From NCBI GenBank assembly GCA_011390635.1, contig JAABSA010000011.1, positions 1 to 64,000 on the forward strand: 64,000 bases of DNA, read 5' to 3'. Made by a program: the position numbers and the translations under genes. Shown here piece by piece: positions 35,448 through 44,169 of this stretch. Numbering within the stretch: position 1 is the stretch's first letter; each line of letters starts with the position of its first letter. The notes beneath the pieces are model-generated. The model was not told the origin of the DNA, made no database searches, and saw only the letters and a program-made list of their open reading frames with translations. This DNA comes from Desulfotignum sp. (lineage in GTDB: Bacteria > Desulfobacterota > Desulfobacteria > Desulfobacterales > Desulfobacteraceae).

Positions 35448-36164
35448 ATGAATGAAAACAGTCAGAAGATAGCATTATTTATCGATGCAGACAATGCTCC
35501 CGCAAGCAAATTTGAAACCGTACTCAGTGAGGTGGCAAAATACGGGGTAGTCACCATAAGAAAGGCTTACGGCAATTGGAAAAGTCCTACCCTAAAACCT
35601 TGGGAAGATTTATTGAATGAATACGCCATACAGCCTATCCAACAGTATGATCTGACCAAAGGCAAAAATGCTTCAGACATTGCTTTGGTAATCGATGCGA
35701 TGGACGTCATGTATACAAAGAACATAGATGTCATGTGCTTTGTGTCATCAGACTGTGATTTTACCCCAATGGTTACCCGTGCTCTTGCAGAGGGGAAAGT
35801 CCTCTTGGGTTTTGGAGAACGCAAAACCCCTTCACCCTTTGTTAACGCATGTTCTAAGTTCTTATACCTTGATACGGCACCGAAACAAAATGGTTCCGTT
35901 ACTGAAAAAACCAAAAATATCAAATCCGATACAAAACTCCTCAACCTGCTAAGGCAGGCTATAGAAGCAACAGAGGAAGATAATGGCTGGGCGGCGCTCG
36001 GTCCGGTAGGATCCCATATATCCAATAAAACATCATTCGATACAAGAAATTACGGATACAAAAATTTAAGCAGCCTCATCAAGGCTATTGATCTGTTTGA
36101 GTTAAAAAGAGGCCCTGGTAACTCATATTTGGTTCGAGATAAAAGAAAGAAAAAGCCAACGTAG
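35448..36164 (+). CDS. NYN-domain RNase with LOTUS/OST-HTH domain
   Basis: A 238-residue protein. The N-terminal ~140 residues are a NYN (LabA/DUF88) PIN-like nuclease fold, with aspartates in IALFIDADNAP, GKNASDIALVIDAMD and CFVSSDCDFTPMV. The C-terminal ~70 residues form an OST-HTH/LOTUS module (LLNLLRQAIEATEEDNGWAALGPVGSHI, then SLIKAIDLFELKRGPGNSYLVRD), which in other proteins binds RNA such as G-quadruplexes. The combination is widespread in bacteria, but its targets are unknown. AAAAGGAGC precedes the ATG. Its place in an island with toxin-like and nuclease genes fits an RNA-targeting stress or defence role. Confidence 0.88.
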   Translation: MNENSQKIALFIDADNAPASKFETVLSEVAKYGVVTIRKAYGNWKSPTLKPWEDLLNEYAIQPIQQYDLTKGKNASDIALVIDAMDVMYTKNIDVMCFVSSDCDFTPMVTRALAEGKVLLGFGERKTPSPFVNACSKFLYLDTAPKQNGSVTEKTKNIKSDTKLLNLLRQAIEATEEDNGWAALGPVGSHISNKTSFDTRNYGYKNLSSLIKAIDLFELKRGPGNSYLVRDKRKKKPT

Positions 36165-36262
36165 CCAACCATTCTACCTGGCTCGGTGGTGAATGTAACC
36201 GTATGTGTAACAATACTGCCAGGCCGGGGCTGGAAAAGAATCAATAATACATATGGAGAGAA

Positions 36263-36841
36263 ATGATGGAATTCAAGGAACTTGTGGAAAAGCGGCGGAG
36301 CTGCCGGGGGTTTTCGGATGCGCCGGTGAGCAAAGAACAGGTTGAGGCAATTGTCACAGCCGGGCTGTGGGCGCCAAGCCCTTTGAACCTGCAGCCGTTT
36401 CAGTTCATTGCGGTGACTGATCCGGAACTTCGGGCCGGAATACAGAAGGCGGGGATGACTGCCAGGCAGGCTGTGGGGGATCAGGGAGGGCCTGGCTGGG
36501 CGCAAAAATATCCCATGGAGTTTGTGGAGGCCTGCCCGCTGATCCTGGTGGTGGTGAGTGATCCGTCACAGGGCGGGCTGGGGGCCTACTTCAATCAACC
36601 ACATGGGGCGCTTCAGTCGGCATCCGCCTGTATCCAGAACATGATGCTGATGGCAGCTGACCTGAGCCTTGGGTCCCTGTGGTTTACCTTTTTTGATCCG
36701 GATGATGTGAAACAGCTTCTCAATATCCCCAAAGAGCTGGAGATTGCCGGTGCGGTGCTGGTGGGCACACCGGCTGGAGAGGGTAAGGTGCCGCCCAGAA
36801 AACCGCCCCGGATTCATGAAAATGGTTTTCATCCTTTATAA
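36263..36841 (+). CDS. Nitroreductase family FMN protein
   Basis: A 192-residue member of the nitroreductase (NfsA/NfsB-like) superfamily of FMN oxidoreductases. It begins with the usual KRRSCRGFSDAPVSKEQVEAIVTAGLWAPSPLNLQPFQFIAV, in which RR-S-R and SP-N-QPF contact FMN. Family features continue in ASACIQNMMLMAADLSLGSLWF and the C-terminal VLVGTPAGEGKVPPRKPP. The natural substrate is not predictable; quinones, nitroaromatics and flavins are common. Base composition matches the core genome rather than the flanking AT-rich genes, so it may be a native gene between acquired ones. GGAGAG precedes the ATG. Confidence 0.9.
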   Translation: MMEFKELVEKRRSCRGFSDAPVSKEQVEAIVTAGLWAPSPLNLQPFQFIAVTDPELRAGIQKAGMTARQAVGDQGGPGWAQKYPMEFVEACPLILVVVSDPSQGGLGAYFNQPHGALQSASACIQNMMLMAADLSLGSLWFTFFDPDDVKQLLNIPKELEIAGAVLVGTPAGEGKVPPRKPPRIHENGFHPL

Positions 36842-36880
36842 ACAGCGACCGCTGGACACCCAAAGGAGCATAAATTATAG

Positions 36881-37321
36881 ATGAAAATTTACCTCGATTG
36901 CTGTTGTCTACAACGCCCTTTTGATGATAAATCTCAACCAAGAATTGCGGTTGAAGCAGAAGCGATCCTTGTTGTTCTTGCATTGTGCGAATCCGGTCAT
37001 TTGAAACTCATTTCATCAGATGCGCTATTGTTGGAAATCAACCAGATTCCCGATCAGATTCGCAAGGAAGATACGCTGGAAATTCTCAGGCTTGCGGAAA
37101 AGACCGTTGAACTCACGCCGGAAGTTGAAACGCTGGCCAGAAATTTTAAAGATTACGGCATAAAAACGTTTGATGCGCTACATCTTGCATTTGCATCTTT
37201 TTCAAAAATTGATTATTTTTGCACATGTGATGATAAATTTATGAGAAAGGCCAAGCGCTTAGAAAATTTAAACACCAATGTGGTATATCCCACCGAATTA
37301 GTGATGGAGTTAGATATATGA
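36881..37321 (+). CDS. PIN-domain protein, probable toxin
   Basis: A 146-residue PIN-domain RNase-like protein. It begins MKIYLDCCCLQRPFDD (first catalytic aspartate in YLDCC), continues with a helix-rich middle (EAILVVLALCESG) and ends with a typical second acidic cluster, GIKTFDALHLAFAS and DYFCTCDDKFMRKA. PIN toxins of VapBC systems cut tRNA or rRNA. The gene overlaps the next small gene by four bases, suggesting a toxin-first operon. The short run DCCCLQRPFDD is common to a widely scattered PIN subgroup. Confidence 0.85.
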   Translation: MKIYLDCCCLQRPFDDKSQPRIAVEAEAILVVLALCESGHLKLISSDALLLEINQIPDQIRKEDTLEILRLAEKTVELTPEVETLARNFKDYGIKTFDALHLAFASFSKIDYFCTCDDKFMRKAKRLENLNTNVVYPTELVMELDI

Positions 37322-37566
37322 AGACAACAGCGCGATCCATATCTGAAATTAACCGTCAAGCGACACACATTCTGTTCAAAGAAATGGGAGTAGTAGAAAC
37401 GATCCGTTTTCTAAATCAATTTTCAACAGGTCGAGGCGACTATACAAAAGATCGAAGGAAATGGTTGGATAAAATAACCATGGATGATGCGATCGCTCAA
37501 ATAAAGGCCGGCAAAACAGAAGCCCAACCAAACGCTTCAGCAGATGTTCCTACCTCTCATCGCTGA
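37318..37566 (+). CDS. Small protein coupled to PIN toxin, probable antitoxin
   Basis: An 82-residue protein starting MKTTARSISEINRQATHILFKEMGVVETIRFLNQFSTGRGDYTKDR. It overlaps the PIN gene by four bases (ATGA), so it is translationally coupled and the likely cognate antitoxin, in the reversed toxin-antitoxin order. The pattern of a short helical N-terminus followed by a GRGDYT turn and a charged tail is one I associate with small partners of this PIN subgroup, though no DNA-binding fold is evident. If it is the antitoxin, regulation may be by protein neutralisation without autorepression by this subunit. Confidence 0.7.
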   Translation: MKTTARSISEINRQATHILFKEMGVVETIRFLNQFSTGRGDYTKDRRKWLDKITMDDAIAQIKAGKTEAQPNASADVPTSHR

Positions 37567-37656
37567 ACATACCATTGCACCGGATTCATAAAAACCTTTT
37601 TCATCCGTGACAGACAATGGTGTCGACTGAAAATCAGCATATTGGAGTGATCAGCA

Positions 37657-39222
37657 ATGTTTCTTGTTACAGCAAAACAGATGCAGGAGATGGACCGCTA
37701 TACCATTGAAGAATTCGGCATTCCCGGACGGGTGCTCATGGAAAATGCCGGACGGGGGGCGGTGGAATTTTTCATGGAACAATGCAGTCCCACCCCGGAC
37801 ACCCGGGTGGCGGTGGTGGCAGGCCGGGGCAACAACGGCGGGGACGGCTGGGTCATGGCCCGGTATCTCATGGAAAAACAGATTCCTGTGACAATATTTT
37901 TGTTGTCCGACCGGGACCGGGTGGCCGGGGATGCCAAAGCCAACATGGACCTGGTGGAAAAACTGCTGCCGCATTATCCGGATTGTGCTGTAAAGGCAAT
38001 GCCGGATGCGGCGGCGTTTGCCCGGGAAAAGACCCGGCTGGTGCATCATGACCTGTTTGTGGATGCCATTTTCGGCACCGGACTGAATTCTGATGTACGA
38101 GGGGTTTTCAGGGATGTGATCCAGTGCATCAACCAAACCGGAAAACCGGTATTTGCCGTGGATATTCCTTCCGGCCTCAATGCCGACACCGGGGCGGTCT
38201 GCGGAGTGTGTATCACGGCCTGTGCCACGGCCACCTTTGCCTTTGCCAAGACCGGCCATATTCTGTATCCGGGCAGCCAATACACCGGCACATTGCGGGT
38301 CATTGATATCGGCATCCCCGGATTTGCGGCCGGAAAACAGGATATCCGGTTCCAGGTGCTGGAAAAACAAACCATTGCCCCGTTGTTTCCCCCCCGGCCT
38401 TTTGACAGTCACAAAGGCACTTTCGGTCATCTGCTGATCCTGGCCGGGTCTGCCGGCAAAACCGGGGCAGCTGCTTTGTGCGCCAATGCTGCCAAGCGGA
38501 TCGGTACCGGTCTGGTCACCCTGGGGGTGCCGGAAAGCATCAATGCCATTGTGGAGCCTATGGTGGTGGAGCCCATGACCGTTCCCCTGCCGGAAACCGC
38601 TGCCGGCGCATTGTCGTCTGACGGTCTGGACCGGATCCTGGCGCTGGCCAAAGACCGGCAGGCCCTGGCACTGGGGCCGGGACTGGGCACGGACCCGGAT
38701 ACCCGAAAACTGGTGCACACCCTGGTGGAAACCTGTTCTCTTCCCCTGATCATGGATGCCGATGCCATCAACTGTCTGGCCGGAGATCCAGCAGTTCTCT
38801 CGTTCAGAAAAACCCCGGCCGTACTGACCCCCCATCCCGGGGAGATGGCCCGGCTGGCAGGGATCTCCACCAAGAAGGTACAGGCGGACCGGCCAGGGGC
38901 GGCAAAAAAATTTGCAGAAACATGCAATGTGATTTTGGTACTCAAGGGGGCCCAGACCCTGATCGCCCTGCCGGACGGCCGGATCTTTCTGTGTCCTGTC
39001 GGCAACCCGGGCATGGCCACCGGCGGCATGGGAGATGTGCTCACCGGCATGATCGCCGGGCTGGCAGCCCAGGGATTTTCCCTGGAAAACGCAGCCATTG
39101 CCGGGGTGTTCATCCATGGACTGTGCGGAGATATCCTGGCAGATACTGTGGGCGGGTTCGGATTTCTGGCCACGGACATGATCCAAACCATTCCCACGGC
39201 CATCCACAGGCACCTGACATGA
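37657..39222 (+). CDS. nnr: Bifunctional NAD(P)H-hydrate epimerase / dehydratase
   Basis: A 521-residue fusion that repairs damaged (hydrated) NAD(P)H. The N-terminal YjeF_N epimerase domain shows VLMENAGRGAVEFF and AGRGNNGGDGWVMARYL, then FVDAIFGTGLNSDVRG. The C-terminal ADP-dependent dehydratase domain (ribokinase fold) begins near residue 235 with HKGTFGHLLILAGSAGKTGAA and contains LTPHPGEMARL and the active-site PGMATGGMGDVLTGMIAGL. Length and motifs are normal. Its stop overlaps the tsaE start (ATGA), the usual nnr-tsaE pairing. A ribosome site TTGGAG lies upstream. Confidence 0.96.
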   Translation: MFLVTAKQMQEMDRYTIEEFGIPGRVLMENAGRGAVEFFMEQCSPTPDTRVAVVAGRGNNGGDGWVMARYLMEKQIPVTIFLLSDRDRVAGDAKANMDLVEKLLPHYPDCAVKAMPDAAAFAREKTRLVHHDLFVDAIFGTGLNSDVRGVFRDVIQCINQTGKPVFAVDIPSGLNADTGAVCGVCITACATATFAFAKTGHILYPGSQYTGTLRVIDIGIPGFAAGKQDIRFQVLEKQTIAPLFPPRPFDSHKGTFGHLLILAGSAGKTGAAALCANAAKRIGTGLVTLGVPESINAIVEPMVVEPMTVPLPETAAGALSSDGLDRILALAKDRQALALGPGLGTDPDTRKLVHTLVETCSLPLIMDADAINCLAGDPAVLSFRKTPAVLTPHPGEMARLAGISTKKVQADRPGAAKKFAETCNVILVLKGAQTLIALPDGRIFLCPVGNPGMATGGMGDVLTGMIAGLAAQGFSLENAAIAGVFIHGLCGDILADTVGGFGFLATDMIQTIPTAIHRHLT

Positions 39223-39689
39223 ACCAGCAGATCATCACAAGGACGGACGACCAGACCCGGTATTTGGGGCAGCGGCTGGGACAGGCCGTGACCGGCCCCC
39301 TGGCCCTGGCCCTGACAGGGGATCTGGGGTGCGGAAAAACCACTTTTGTCAAAGGCCTTGCCCGGGGCCTGGGGGTGAATAAAGGGTACCACATCACCAG
39401 CCCCACATTTACCATCATCAATGAATACCCGGCTGAAAGGGGGCTGCGCCTCTGTCACCTGGACCTTTACCGCCTGGGGTCTGTGGAAGAACTTGCCTGT
39501 ATCGGGTATGAGGACATACTGGAAACAGATGCCGTGGTGGTGGTGGAATGGCCCGATCTGCTGAAAGAGGACCGGTTTTCGTTCGATCTGGAACTGGCAT
39601 TTGCATATGATGCCGACTATAACCGGGTCATATCTTTTTTTGCCTGTGGACAGACCGGAAAAAACGTGCTATGCAGAATGTTTTCATAA
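39219..39689 (+). CDS. tsaE: tRNA threonylcarbamoyladenosine biosynthesis ATPase TsaE
   Basis: A 156-residue TsaE, the ATPase that recycles the TsaB-TsaD complex making t6A at position 37 of ANN-decoding tRNAs. Walker A is [21 protein letters not shown]. The switch-like block [10 protein letters not shown] and the [11 protein letters not shown] and [10 protein letters not shown] motifs are typical. The ORF track shows this frame from 38922, but translation starts at the ATG overlapping the nnr stop. No tsaB or tsaD is in the window. Confidence 0.95.
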   Translation: MNQQIITRTDDQTRYLGQRLGQAVTGPLALALTGDLGCGKTTFVKGLARGLGVNKGYHITSPTFTIINEYPAERGLRLCHLDLYRLGSVEELACIGYEDILETDAVVVVEWPDLLKEDRFSFDLELAFAYDADYNRVISFFACGQTGKNVLCRMFS

Positions 39690-39717
39690 ATCAGGGAACC
39701 ATTATTTTGGAGTTATT

Positions 39718-40944
39718 ATGGCGCTACGGGTACAAAAATACGGAGGCACCTCTGTGGCGGATATCCAGCGGATATCCAGGGTGGCGGACCGGGTTGTAAA
39801 AGCCCATGATGCCGGTGACCAGGTGGTGGTCGTGCTCTCTGCCATGGCAGGTGTGACAGACAACCTTATTTCCCTTGCACGGCAGGCAGCAGAATTGCCT
39901 GACAAAAGGGAACTGGATGTCCTGCTTGCCACAGGAGAACAAACCACAGCGGCTTTGATGGCCATGCTCCTCAAATCCCGGGGATACAAAGCCAAGTCGT
40001 TTCTGGGATTCCAGGCCGGCATCCATACGGACCAGACACCGGGCAAGGCCCGGATCCTGGATATCGACGGTCAGAACGTGAAAAAATCGCTGGACCAGGG
40101 GTATATATGCGTGGTGGCCGGGTTCCAGGGAGCTGATCACAACGGCGACATCACCACCCTGGGACGGGGCGGGTCAGACACCTCAGCAGTGGCCATTGCT
40201 GCATCCTTAAAAGCGGATGTCTGTGAAATTTTCACCGATGTGGACGGGGTATACACTACAGATCCCAGAATCTGCGCAAAAGCCAGAAAAATTGACCGAA
40301 TTTCCTATGAGGAGATGCTGGAAATGGCCGTTTTAGGGGCAAAGGTGCTTCAGATACGGTCGGTGGACTTTGCCAAAAAATACAACATTCCTTTGCATGT
40401 CAGATCATCATTCAACGAGGAGGAAGGAACCATGGTCGTCAATGAAAGCGCTGATATGGAAAGCGCGGTGGTATCAGGCGTTACCTGTGATATGAATGAA
40501 GCCAGGATCACCCTGAAACGGGTACCGGACCAGCCCGGCATTTCTGCCAAGATTTTCGGCCCCCTGGCAGATGCTGAAATCATGGTGGACATGATTATCC
40601 AGAACACCCGAACCGGCGGAGAAACCGATCTTACCTTCACTGTTACCAAGGATGATTTTGCCCGGGCCCTGGAAATTACGGAGGCGGTGGCCAAAGAGGT
40701 AGGGGCTGAAGAGGTGCTCACCGCCACGGAAATTGCCAAGGTATCGGTGATCGGGCTGGGCATGAAAAGCCATTCCGGTGTGGCTGCCACCATGTTCAAG
40801 GCTTTGGCCGAAGAAAACATCAACATCCGGTTGATTTCCACCTCGGAAATCCGGATCTCCTGTGTCATCCTGGCCAAATATGCGGAACTGGCAGTGCGGG
40901 CTTTGCATACGGCATTCGGCCTGGACAGGCAGGATCTGGATTAG
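39718..40944 (+). CDS. lysC: Aspartate kinase
   Basis: A 408-residue aspartokinase that phosphorylates aspartate, the first step to lysine, threonine, methionine and diaminopimelate. The kinase signature is [15 protein letters not shown] at the N-terminus, with [16 protein letters not shown] and [16 protein letters not shown] in the amino-acid kinase fold. Two ACT domains follow ([30 protein letters not shown] and [29 protein letters not shown]), which usually bind lysine or threonine for feedback inhibition. The start at 39718, behind TTGGAG, is used; the track start at 39601 lies within tsaE. The gene converges with pyrF, their stops overlapping by four bases. Confidence 0.96.
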   Translation: MALRVQKYGGTSVADIQRISRVADRVVKAHDAGDQVVVVLSAMAGVTDNLISLARQAAELPDKRELDVLLATGEQTTAALMAMLLKSRGYKAKSFLGFQAGIHTDQTPGKARILDIDGQNVKKSLDQGYICVVAGFQGADHNGDITTLGRGGSDTSAVAIAASLKADVCEIFTDVDGVYTTDPRICAKARKIDRISYEEMLEMAVLGAKVLQIRSVDFAKKYNIPLHVRSSFNEEEGTMVVNESADMESAVVSGVTCDMNEARITLKRVPDQPGISAKIFGPLADAEIMVDMIIQNTRTGGETDLTFTVTKDDFARALEITEAVAKEVGAEEVLTATEIAKVSVIGLGMKSHSGVAATMFKALAEENINIRLISTSEIRISCVILAKYAELAVRALHTAFGLDRQDLD

Positions 40945-41681
40945 ACGGACAGGGATCTGTCCAACGCTGTCTCTATTTCTTCTACCACCTTTCGGGCGGC
41001 AGCAGCAGGGTCCTGTGCATCCCGGATGGGGCGTCCGATCACCAGAAGATCGCTGCCCTGGGCTATGGCCCGGGCAGGTGTGGTGACCCGCTTCTGGTCA
41101 TCTTGCTTTGTCAGGGTCCATGCGGGGCGGATACCCGGGGTAACCGTCAGAAAATATTTTCCAAATCTTGTTTTGATGCCGGCAGCTTCCCCCCCTGAAC
41201 AGACCACGCCAGCGCATCCGGCATCATGTGCCACCTGGGCCCGCAGCATCACCAGTTTTCCCGGGTCTGCTGAAAACTGCTGTTGAAATCCCCCTTTGGA
41301 AAGGGTTTTTCCATCATTATCCGTGAGCAGGGTAACCCCCAGAACCCCGACTTTTTTGCGGGCACCCTGCACCGCCATTTCCAGCATTTTTACAGAGGAA
41401 CTGCAATGAACGGTTGCCAGATCAACACCCAGGTCAGCTACCCGGTCCATGGCCCGGAAAACGGTTGTGCCGATGTCGTGGAGCTTGAGATCCAGAAAAA
41501 TGCGGGCAGCGCTCATATCGCGTATCATGCGCACCGCTTCAGGTCCCTGGTGGATGAACAGTTCCAGACCGATCTTGAACATGCCCACATGGGGGTCCAG
41601 AAGCCTGACATAAGATTGTGCCTCTGCCATGGAGGGAAAATCCAGTGGAAATACAATATAATCCCTGCCTGATTTTTTCAT
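40941..41681 (-). CDS. pyrF: Orotidine 5'-phosphate decarboxylase
   Basis: A 246-residue PyrF of the ~230-250 residue bacterial group, making UMP from OMP. The active-site signature is [16 protein letters not shown] (the D-x-K-x-x-D charge network), preceded by [14 protein letters not shown]. Phosphate-binding elements are VTPGIRPAW and [15 protein letters not shown]. It stands alone on the minus strand between lysC and ilvH. Two 15-base direct repeats lie 60-95 bases upstream of its start and may regulate it. Confidence 0.96.
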   Translation of the reverse strand: MKKSGRDYIVFPLDFPSMAEAQSYVRLLDPHVGMFKIGLELFIHQGPEAVRMIRDMSAARIFLDLKLHDIGTTVFRAMDRVADLGVDLATVHCSSSVKMLEMAVQGARKKVGVLGVTLLTDNDGKTLSKGGFQQQFSADPGKLVMLRAQVAHDAGCAGVVCSGGEAAGIKTRFGKYFLTVTPGIRPAWTLTKQDDQKRVTTPARAIAQGSDLLVIGRPIRDAQDPAAAARKVVEEIETALDRSLSV

Positions 41682-41740
41682 TTTTCATTCCCTTGAATAC
41701 CATACCGGCGCCCGGCATTTCCACAAAATCATCAATTCTA

Positions 41741-41776
41741 TGTTCCGATATACAAATCCCGTGTTCCGGCATACAA
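41741..41776. repeat. Pair of phased direct repeats upstream of pyrF
   Basis: TGTTCCGATATACAA (41741-41755) and TGTTCCGGCATACAA (41762-41776) match at 13 of 15 bases and start 21 bases apart, two helical turns. This spacing suits a dimeric regulator or an activator array near the pyrF promoter. No named consensus was matched. Confidence 0.6.
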
Positions 41777-42145
41777 TAAGATCCTGATTTTAGGGGGTAG
41801 CCTGCTGTTTGTCAACCAGGACAAAAAAAGACACTTACGCAGGCACAGCCCCGGGTGGTGCCCTGTGACCGGAACCGTCAGAGCCGGAGGGGCACACCAT
41901 ACATATCAGATCGGCAGAAGCGTATACAGCAGGCCAGTGTCCACCTTATGGATTTCACACACAGCAGCCCCGGAGGATCTCGGGCCGGGTACAGGGCACT
42001 ATCCGGGGCGGCAGTCAGGCCGACAAACCGGCTGCTTGAAAATCCCTGACCCGATGTGCTGCATAACAAAGCAAAATCAGTGGTTCATTTTCCGGGTGCA
42101 ACGTGGTATATTGCACTGCCCTTGACTGCCCTTGAAAGGAGAATC
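41777..42145. other. Gap between pyrF and ilvH, no gene recognised
   Basis: 369 bases with short open frames on both strands, none with a family-like sequence or good ribosome site. It is rich in GC hairpin-prone words (CAGCCCCGG twice, CAGGGCAC twice, CCGGGT twice), which hints at structured RNA or a decayed gene. A weak promoter-like pair TTCATT-N17-TATATT (42084-42112) lies 33 bases before the ilvH start. No riboswitch consensus could be fitted. Confidence 0.35.
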
Positions 42146-42631
42146 ATGGAAACCAAAAAATACACATTGACCATGCTGGTGGAAAACGAACCCGGTGTGA
42201 CCGCCCGTATAACCGGTCTTTTTGCCGGAAGAGGCTATAATATTGAAACCATCTGCGGTGCACCCACCGCAAATCCCAAAATGTCCAGAATTACCATCAC
42301 CACCCTGGCGAATCCCCTGATGCTGGAACAATGCATGAAGCAGATCAAGCGCCTGGTCAATGTAATCAAACTGCGGGATATGACCGGAGAAGAGGCGGTC
42401 AAACGTGAAATGGCCCTGGTCTGTGTCAAGGCCAGGCCTGAAAACCAGGAAAAGATCCAGCATATCATCACAGCCTTTCAGGCAAAGATGTTGGACAAAG
42501 GGCAGGAACACTATATTTTTGAAGTCACCGGTGATGAACTCACCGTGGATGCCATGCTCCGGGAACTGGCACCTTTCGGCATCAAAAAACTTGCCCGTTC
42601 AGGGGTGCTTGCCCTGTACCGGGAATCCTGA
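42146..42631 (+). CDS. ilvH: Acetolactate synthase small (regulatory) subunit
   Basis: A 161-residue IlvH/IlvN, the valine-binding regulatory subunit of acetohydroxyacid synthase. The N-terminal ACT domain is plain: YTLTMLVENEPGVTARITGLFAGRGYNIETICG. The C-terminal domain runs from EMALVCVKARPENQEKIQ to LVREL-like MLRELAPFGIKKLARSGVLAL. AAAGGAGAATC precedes the ATG at 42146; the track start at 42056 is not used. The catalytic partner ilvB, normally directly upstream, is absent and must lie elsewhere. Confidence 0.93.
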   Translation: METKKYTLTMLVENEPGVTARITGLFAGRGYNIETICGAPTANPKMSRITITTLANPLMLEQCMKQIKRLVNVIKLRDMTGEEAVKREMALVCVKARPENQEKIQHIITAFQAKMLDKGQEHYIFEVTGDELTVDAMLRELAPFGIKKLARSGVLALYRES

Positions 42632-42684
42632 AAAACTTACCAATCAGCCCATTTGCCAAAGACCTTATTCACCCCGGCAACCTC

Positions 42685-42717
42685 GTGAAAATTTGCATTC
42701 CCCGGCATAATTTTCAC
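42685..42717. repeat. Inverted repeat after ilvH
   Basis: Nine-base perfect arms GTGAAAATT / AATTTTCAC with a 15-base spacer, 53 bases after the ilvH stop and ~95 bases before the CheD-HDOD start. There is no T-run, so it is more likely a regulator site than a terminator. Confidence 0.4.
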
Positions 42718-42811
42718 TGCTGCACATAAAATGTTGAAATTGTAAAGCCATTAGTGATATCTATCAACATTATGTAAAAAACGTGATCCATACCATGGAT
42801 ATAAAAATGTT

Positions 42812-44164
42812 ATGACCTATCAGAAAATTGAACACATTACCGCTGGCCAGCTCAAAGCAGATCACAATTCCTCTGATATTTTCCAGGCCTGGCTGGGCAC
42901 CTGCCTGGGGGTGGCGCTTTATGACAAAAAAACCCGCACCGGCGGCATGATCCATATCCTGTTGCCGGAACAGCCCTTCTGCGGATTTCCTGAATATCCG
43001 GAAAAATATGCCGCCACCGGACTCCCGTTGCTGATCCAGGAACTGATACGTCTGGGCAGCGATCCCAAAGATATCAAAGCCACCATTGCCGGCGGCGCTC
43101 TTGTAGGACCTGTAAGCTCCCAGGACATGGGACTCGATATCGGCGGAAGATCCACGGAAATTGCTACCAATATTCTGGAGGATGCAGGCATTGATATACT
43201 GGTATCGGAAACCGGTGGATTCTTTTCCTGTACACTGGAACTGGACATGGCCACCGGAGAAACCGTCATCAACCCGCCCTGGGAAGACAGACAAGATCCC
43301 GTGGAACAGCCGTCCCGGCCGGGAACCGATGATATCCTGCACACCATTGAAAACCTGCAGCCAATCCCCCAGACCGCCCTGAAAATTCTGCGCATGTTCC
43401 AGGACAGCCGGGCGGGCATCATGGATATTGCCCAAGAATTGTCCCGGGACCAGGTGTTGGGGGCCCAGACCTTGAAATTATGCAACTCCGCCCTGTTTTC
43501 CGGTACCGCCCGCATCGACACCCTCAAGGATGCCATCCTGCTGCTGGGTGAAGACATGCTCATGAAATCCATCATCACTGCTGCTGTGAACAGATATTAC
43601 AACCAGACCGGAACCGGCGGCTACTCTCTTTGCAAAGGGGGACTGTTTTTCCATGCAGTGGGCGTGGCTGCCACAGCTGAAAAACTGGCGGACAAAACAG
43701 GTATCATATCAGGAAAGCAGGCCTATACCGCAGGGCTGCTCCATGATATCGGCAAGGTTGTCCTGGACCAGTTTGTGTCAGCTGCCATCCCCTTGTTTTT
43801 CAGAGATCTGACCCGGGAAAACAAAAACTTTCTCCAGTCGGAAAAAACACTGCTGGGAATCACCCATTGTCAGACCGGCACCCTTCTGGCAAGGCAGTGG
43901 AAATTTTCCAGTGCCCTGTCCGAGGTTATTACCCATCACCATGAGCCGGAAAAAGCAGTTGACCATAAAGACCTGGTTTGCATAGTCTATCTGGCGGATC
44001 TGCTCATGGAACGCTTCAGCACCGGCCTGGATTTTGAAAAAATGCAGACCAGCAGTGTGGATGCTGTGATAAGACGTCTGGGGATCAAGCCTTTTGATAT
44101 TCTGGAGCTGGTAGATACCATCCCCATGCATGCCATTAAACACCAGGAAATTGTAACCAGGTAA
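42812..44164 (+). CDS. CheD-HDOD fusion protein
   Basis: A 450-residue protein joining two signalling modules. Residues ~1-160 match CheD, the chemoreceptor glutamine deamidase: AWLGTCLGVALYDKKTRTGGMIHILLP holds the catalytic cysteine and histidine, and KATIAGGALVG the third conserved block. Residues ~180-390 are an HDOD domain (LQPIPQTALKILRMFQDSRAG, LLHDIGKVVLDQF, ITHHHEPEKA), common in signal-transduction proteins of Desulfobacterota. The HD residues are retained in LLHDIGK, whereas many HDOD proteins lose them. CheD is normally free and exchanges between receptors and CheC or CheY; tethering it to HDOD suggests direct coupling of chemotaxis to another regulatory input. The ribosome site is weak. 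selA follows after five bases. Confidence 0.88.
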   Translation: MTYQKIEHITAGQLKADHNSSDIFQAWLGTCLGVALYDKKTRTGGMIHILLPEQPFCGFPEYPEKYAATGLPLLIQELIRLGSDPKDIKATIAGGALVGPVSSQDMGLDIGGRSTEIATNILEDAGIDILVSETGGFFSCTLELDMATGETVINPPWEDRQDPVEQPSRPGTDDILHTIENLQPIPQTALKILRMFQDSRAGIMDIAQELSRDQVLGAQTLKLCNSALFSGTARIDTLKDAILLLGEDMLMKSIITAAVNRYYNQTGTGGYSLCKGGLFFHAVGVAATAEKLADKTGIISGKQAYTAGLLHDIGKVVLDQFVSAAIPLFFRDLTRENKNFLQSEKTLLGITHCQTGTLLARQWKFSSALSEVITHHHEPEKAVDHKDLVCIVYLADLLMERFSTGLDFEKMQTSSVDAVIRRLGIKPFDILELVDTIPMHAIKHQEIVTR

Positions 44165-44169
44165 TCTTC

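Noticed and set aside
37651-39213. 520-aa minus-strand ORF opposite nnr
   Set aside because: Exact antisense shadow of a well-recognised gene, histidine/glycine rich and without any domain signature.
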